This document shows positions 62,074 through 64,000 of a stretch of 64,000 bases of DNA, piece by piece (position 1 is the stretch's first letter; each line of letters begins with the position of its first letter). Under the pieces are notes generated by a model, which ran no database searches, was not told the origin of the DNA, and worked only from the letters and a program-made list of their open reading frames with translations. The DNA comes from CAZJFH01 sp964545205 (GTDB lineage Bacteria > Pseudomonadota > Alphaproteobacteria > Rhodospirillales > Magnetospirillaceae). The DNA lies in contig CAZJFH010000002.1 in assembly GCA_964545205.1 (NCBI GenBank), positions 62,001 through 126,000 on the forward strand, written 5' to 3'. The translations under genes were made by a program, and so were the position numbers.

Positions 62074-62790
62074 ATGGACCCCGTCGCCCCGCACATCCTG
62101 GTCGTCGACGACGACCGCGAGATCCGCGACCTGCTGGCCAAGTTCCTGGCCCGCCACGGCTACCGCGTCACCACCGCCCGCGACGGCGCCGAGATGTTCA
62201 AGGCGCTGGGCGACTGGCGCTTCGACCTGGTGGTGCTCGACCTGATGCTGCCGGGCGAGGACGGCCTCAGCCTGTGCCGGCGGCTGCGCGCCGGCTCGAC
62301 GCTGCCGGTGATCATGCTGACCGCGATGGGCGAGGAGACCGACCGCATCGTCGGGCTCGAGATGGGCGCCGACGACTACCTGCCGAAGCCGTTCAACCCG
62401 CGCGAGCTGCTGGCGCGGATGAAGGCGGTGCTGCGCCGCGCCCGCGCCCTGCCCGAGGCGCCGCCGCGCGGGAGCACCCGCGTCGGCTTCGCCGGCTGGA
62501 GCCTCGACCTGGCGACGCGGCGGCTGGAGTCGCCGGCCGGCGTCGCGGTCGAGCTGTCGGCCGGTGAATACGACCTGCTGACGGCGTTTCTCGATCACCC
62601 CAGGCGCGTGCTCAACCGCGACCAGCTGCTGGATCTGTCGCGCGGCCGCGCCGCGGCGCCGTTCGACCGCTCGGTCGACGTCCAGGTCGGGCGGTTGCGG
62701 CGCAAGATCGAGGCCGACGCCAAGGACCCGCAGATCATCAAGACGGTGCGCGGCGGCGGCTACATGTTCACCCCCGAGGTGACGCGATGA
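62074..62790 (+). CDS. OmpR-family response regulator
   Basis: 238 residues. Receiver (about 7-120) with Asp56 in VVLDLMLPGEDG and Lys108 (LPKPFNP), then a winged-helix DNA-binding domain (about 140-235) with AGEYDLLTAFLDHPRRVLNR and RSVDVQVGRLRRKIE, TVRGGGYMF. The stop overlaps the kinase start (ATGA), so regulator and kinase are co-translated. Sequence resembles OmpR/RstA-type regulators. Confidence 0.92.
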   Translation: MDPVAPHILVVDDDREIRDLLAKFLARHGYRVTTARDGAEMFKALGDWRFDLVVLDLMLPGEDGLSLCRRLRAGSTLPVIMLTAMGEETDRIVGLEMGADDYLPKPFNPRELLARMKAVLRRARALPEAPPRGSTRVGFAGWSLDLATRRLESPAGVAVELSAGEYDLLTAFLDHPRRVLNRDQLLDLSRGRAAAPFDRSVDVQVGRLRRKIEADAKDPQIIKTVRGGGYMFTPEVTR

Positions 62791-64000
62791 TCCGGCGCCT
62801 GTGGCCCGATTCGATCGTCGGCCGCACCGTGCTGGTGCTGCTGGTCGGGCTGCTGCTGTCGCACACGGTGGCGCTGGCGATCTATTCCGGCAACCGCGTC
62901 GACACCCTGATCAACATCGGCGGCCGCGCCGCCGCCGAGCGCGTCGCCGGCATCATCCAGCTCGTCGAGGAGGCGCCGGCGGCCGAGCGCCGCACCCTGC
63001 TGCGCGCCCTCGACGTGCCGGGTCTGCGCGTGCGCTGGACCACCGAGCCGCTGATCGTGGAGCAGAGCGCCGATCCGCTGGCGCTGCGGGTGCGCGAGGT
63101 GGTGCGCCAGCGCCTGGGCGTCGACGAGGTCCGGGTGGCGCTGGGCGCGCCCGAGCAGCCGCCGGAGGGCGGCGGCTTCGGCCGCGGTTTCGGCCGGCCG
63201 GGCGACGGCCACCGGCCGCATCTCCACCGCATGTGGCACGGCGGGCCGCTGGGCGACGTCGTGCGGGTCGCCGTGCGGCTGTCCGACGGAAGCTGGCTGA
63301 ACTTCATGGCGCCGCTGGACATGATCGATTCGCTGTGGCGGCCGCGCTTCGTGCTGTCGCTGGCGGTGATGGCGGTGCTGGTGATGCTGATCGGCGTCTG
63401 GGCGCTGCGCCGCGCCACCCGGCCCTTCGCCACCTTCGCCGCCGCCGCCGAGCGCCTGGGCGTCGACGTCGCCGCGCCGCCGCTGCCCGAGACCGGCCCG
63501 CGCGAGGTTCGCGGCGCCGCGCACGCCTTCAACGTCATGCAGGGCCGGCTGCGCCGGTTCGTCGAGGACCGGACTCAGATGCTGGCGGCGATCAGCCACG
63601 ACCTGCGCACCCCGATCACCCGCATGCGGCTGCGGGCGGAGTTCGTCGACGACGACGAGCAGCGCGAGAAGATGCTGGCCGACCTCGCCGAGATGGAGGC
63701 GATGATCGCCGCCACCCTGGCCTTCGCCCGCGACGACGCCGCCAGCGAGCCGCACCGGCCGATGGATCTGGGGTCGCTGCTCCAGGGCCTGGCCGACGAC
63801 TTCGCCGAGACCGGCGCGGCGGTGGCGTATCACGGCCCCCAATCGCTGGCGATCCGCGGCCGGCCGGCGGCGCTCAAGCGCGCCTTCGCCAATCTGGTCG
63901 ACAACGCCGTCAAATACGGCGGCGGCGCCGAGATCGGGCTGTCGACCGCCGACGGCCTGGCGGTGGTCGAGATCGCCGATCGCGGCCCCGGCATTCCCGA
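62787..64000 (+). CDS. EnvZ-type histidine kinase with Gly/His-rich periplasmic loop (3' partial)
   Basis: At least 404 residues; the reading frame runs off the end of the window. Helix 1 (about 13-33), a periplasmic region (about 35-185) that includes a loop GGGFGRGFGRPGDGHRPHLH and HRMWHGGP near 128-155, helix 2 (about 188-208), HAMP (about 208-260), HisKA with His271 in AISHDLRTPITRMRLR, and the beginning of the HATPase (NLVDNAVKYGGGAEI, DRGPGIP). The His-rich loop could bind a metal such as Cu, Ni or Zn. Partner of the OmpR-type regulator. Confidence 0.9.
   Translation, partial: MIRRLWPDSIVGRTVLVLLVGLLLSHTVALAIYSGNRVDTLINIGGRAAAERVAGIIQLVEEAPAAERRTLLRALDVPGLRVRWTTEPLIVEQSADPLALRVREVVRQRLGVDEVRVALGAPEQPPEGGGFGRGFGRPGDGHRPHLHRMWHGGPLGDVVRVAVRLSDGSWLNFMAPLDMIDSLWRPRFVLSLAVMAVLVMLIGVWALRRATRPFATFAAAAERLGVDVAAPPLPETGPREVRGAAHAFNVMQGRLRRFVEDRTQMLAAISHDLRTPITRMRLRAEFVDDDEQREKMLADLAEMEAMIAATLAFARDDAASEPHRPMDLGSLLQGLADDFAETGAAVAYHGPQSLAIRGRPAALKRAFANLVDNAVKYGGGAEIGLSTADGLAVVEIADRGPGIP

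Overview
The window is high-GC DNA with dense, often ATGA/GTGA-overlapping genes. Gene content (Hup/Hyp hydrogenase maturation, HupR/HupT-like regulators, DUF2218, DUF2795, DUF3309, PEP-CTERM) suggests an alphaproteobacterium of the Rhodospirillales/Azospirillales type. The taxonomy is inferred from gene content only.

Layout. (1) 1-6.9 kb: the 3' end of a probable hupK, then hypA-hypB-short hypF-hypC-hypD-hypE-hypX, which assemble the Ni-Fe(CN)2CO centre of an uptake hydrogenase. Three spacers in this operon are filled by dispersed palindromic repeats, and one repeat writes the C-terminus of HypD. (2) 7-13 kb: a PilZ protein, a periplasmic binding protein plus histidine kinase pair, a cupin/FAD-oxidoreductase pair and a divergent HxlR regulator. 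(3) 13.1-43.4 kb: a 30 kb iron-acquisition island. It holds a hydroxamate-type fhuB-fhuD-fhuC system (fhuC frameshifted) with an IutA-like receptor; a long fecI-fecR / receptor / eight-gene operon whose order matches the Pseudomonas aeruginosa fpvGHJK-fpvCDEF periplasmic iron-release and Fe(II)-import system; a second fecI-fecR-receptor set; an exbB-exbD-exbD-tonB energy operon; and an AraC-regulated receptor-SBP-permease-ATPase-DUF2218 operon. Five Fur-like boxes and four matching ECF-type promoters tie the island together.

(4) 43.4-53.5 kb: a PRC-barrel protein, a YoaK/DUF1275 membrane protein, a 1036-residue FAD/Fe-S oxidoreductase with a C-terminal membrane anchor, a decayed patch (pqiA, IS1380 and IS3 remnants beside small DUF3309 and DUF2795 genes), a histidine kinase and a chemoreceptor whose sensor domain carries a c-type haem motif. 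(5) 54-57.9 kb: an NtrC-type regulator, a HupT/HoxJ-like kinase and a double cNMP-binding/rhodanese protein, probably co-transcribed. (6) 57.9-64 kb: a PEP-CTERM protein built on a Gly-Gly-Asn repeat and interrupted by a 100-N assembly gap, an MFS transporter, a methyltransferase, a small Cys-rich protein, and a Gly-rich exported protein divergent from an OmpR/EnvZ-type pair that runs off the end.

The most interesting element is the fpv-like reductive iron-release operon joined to a cell-surface-signalling receptor of the aerobactin/rhizobactin type outside Pseudomonas. All functional statements are by reading motifs and gene order; no database search was run.
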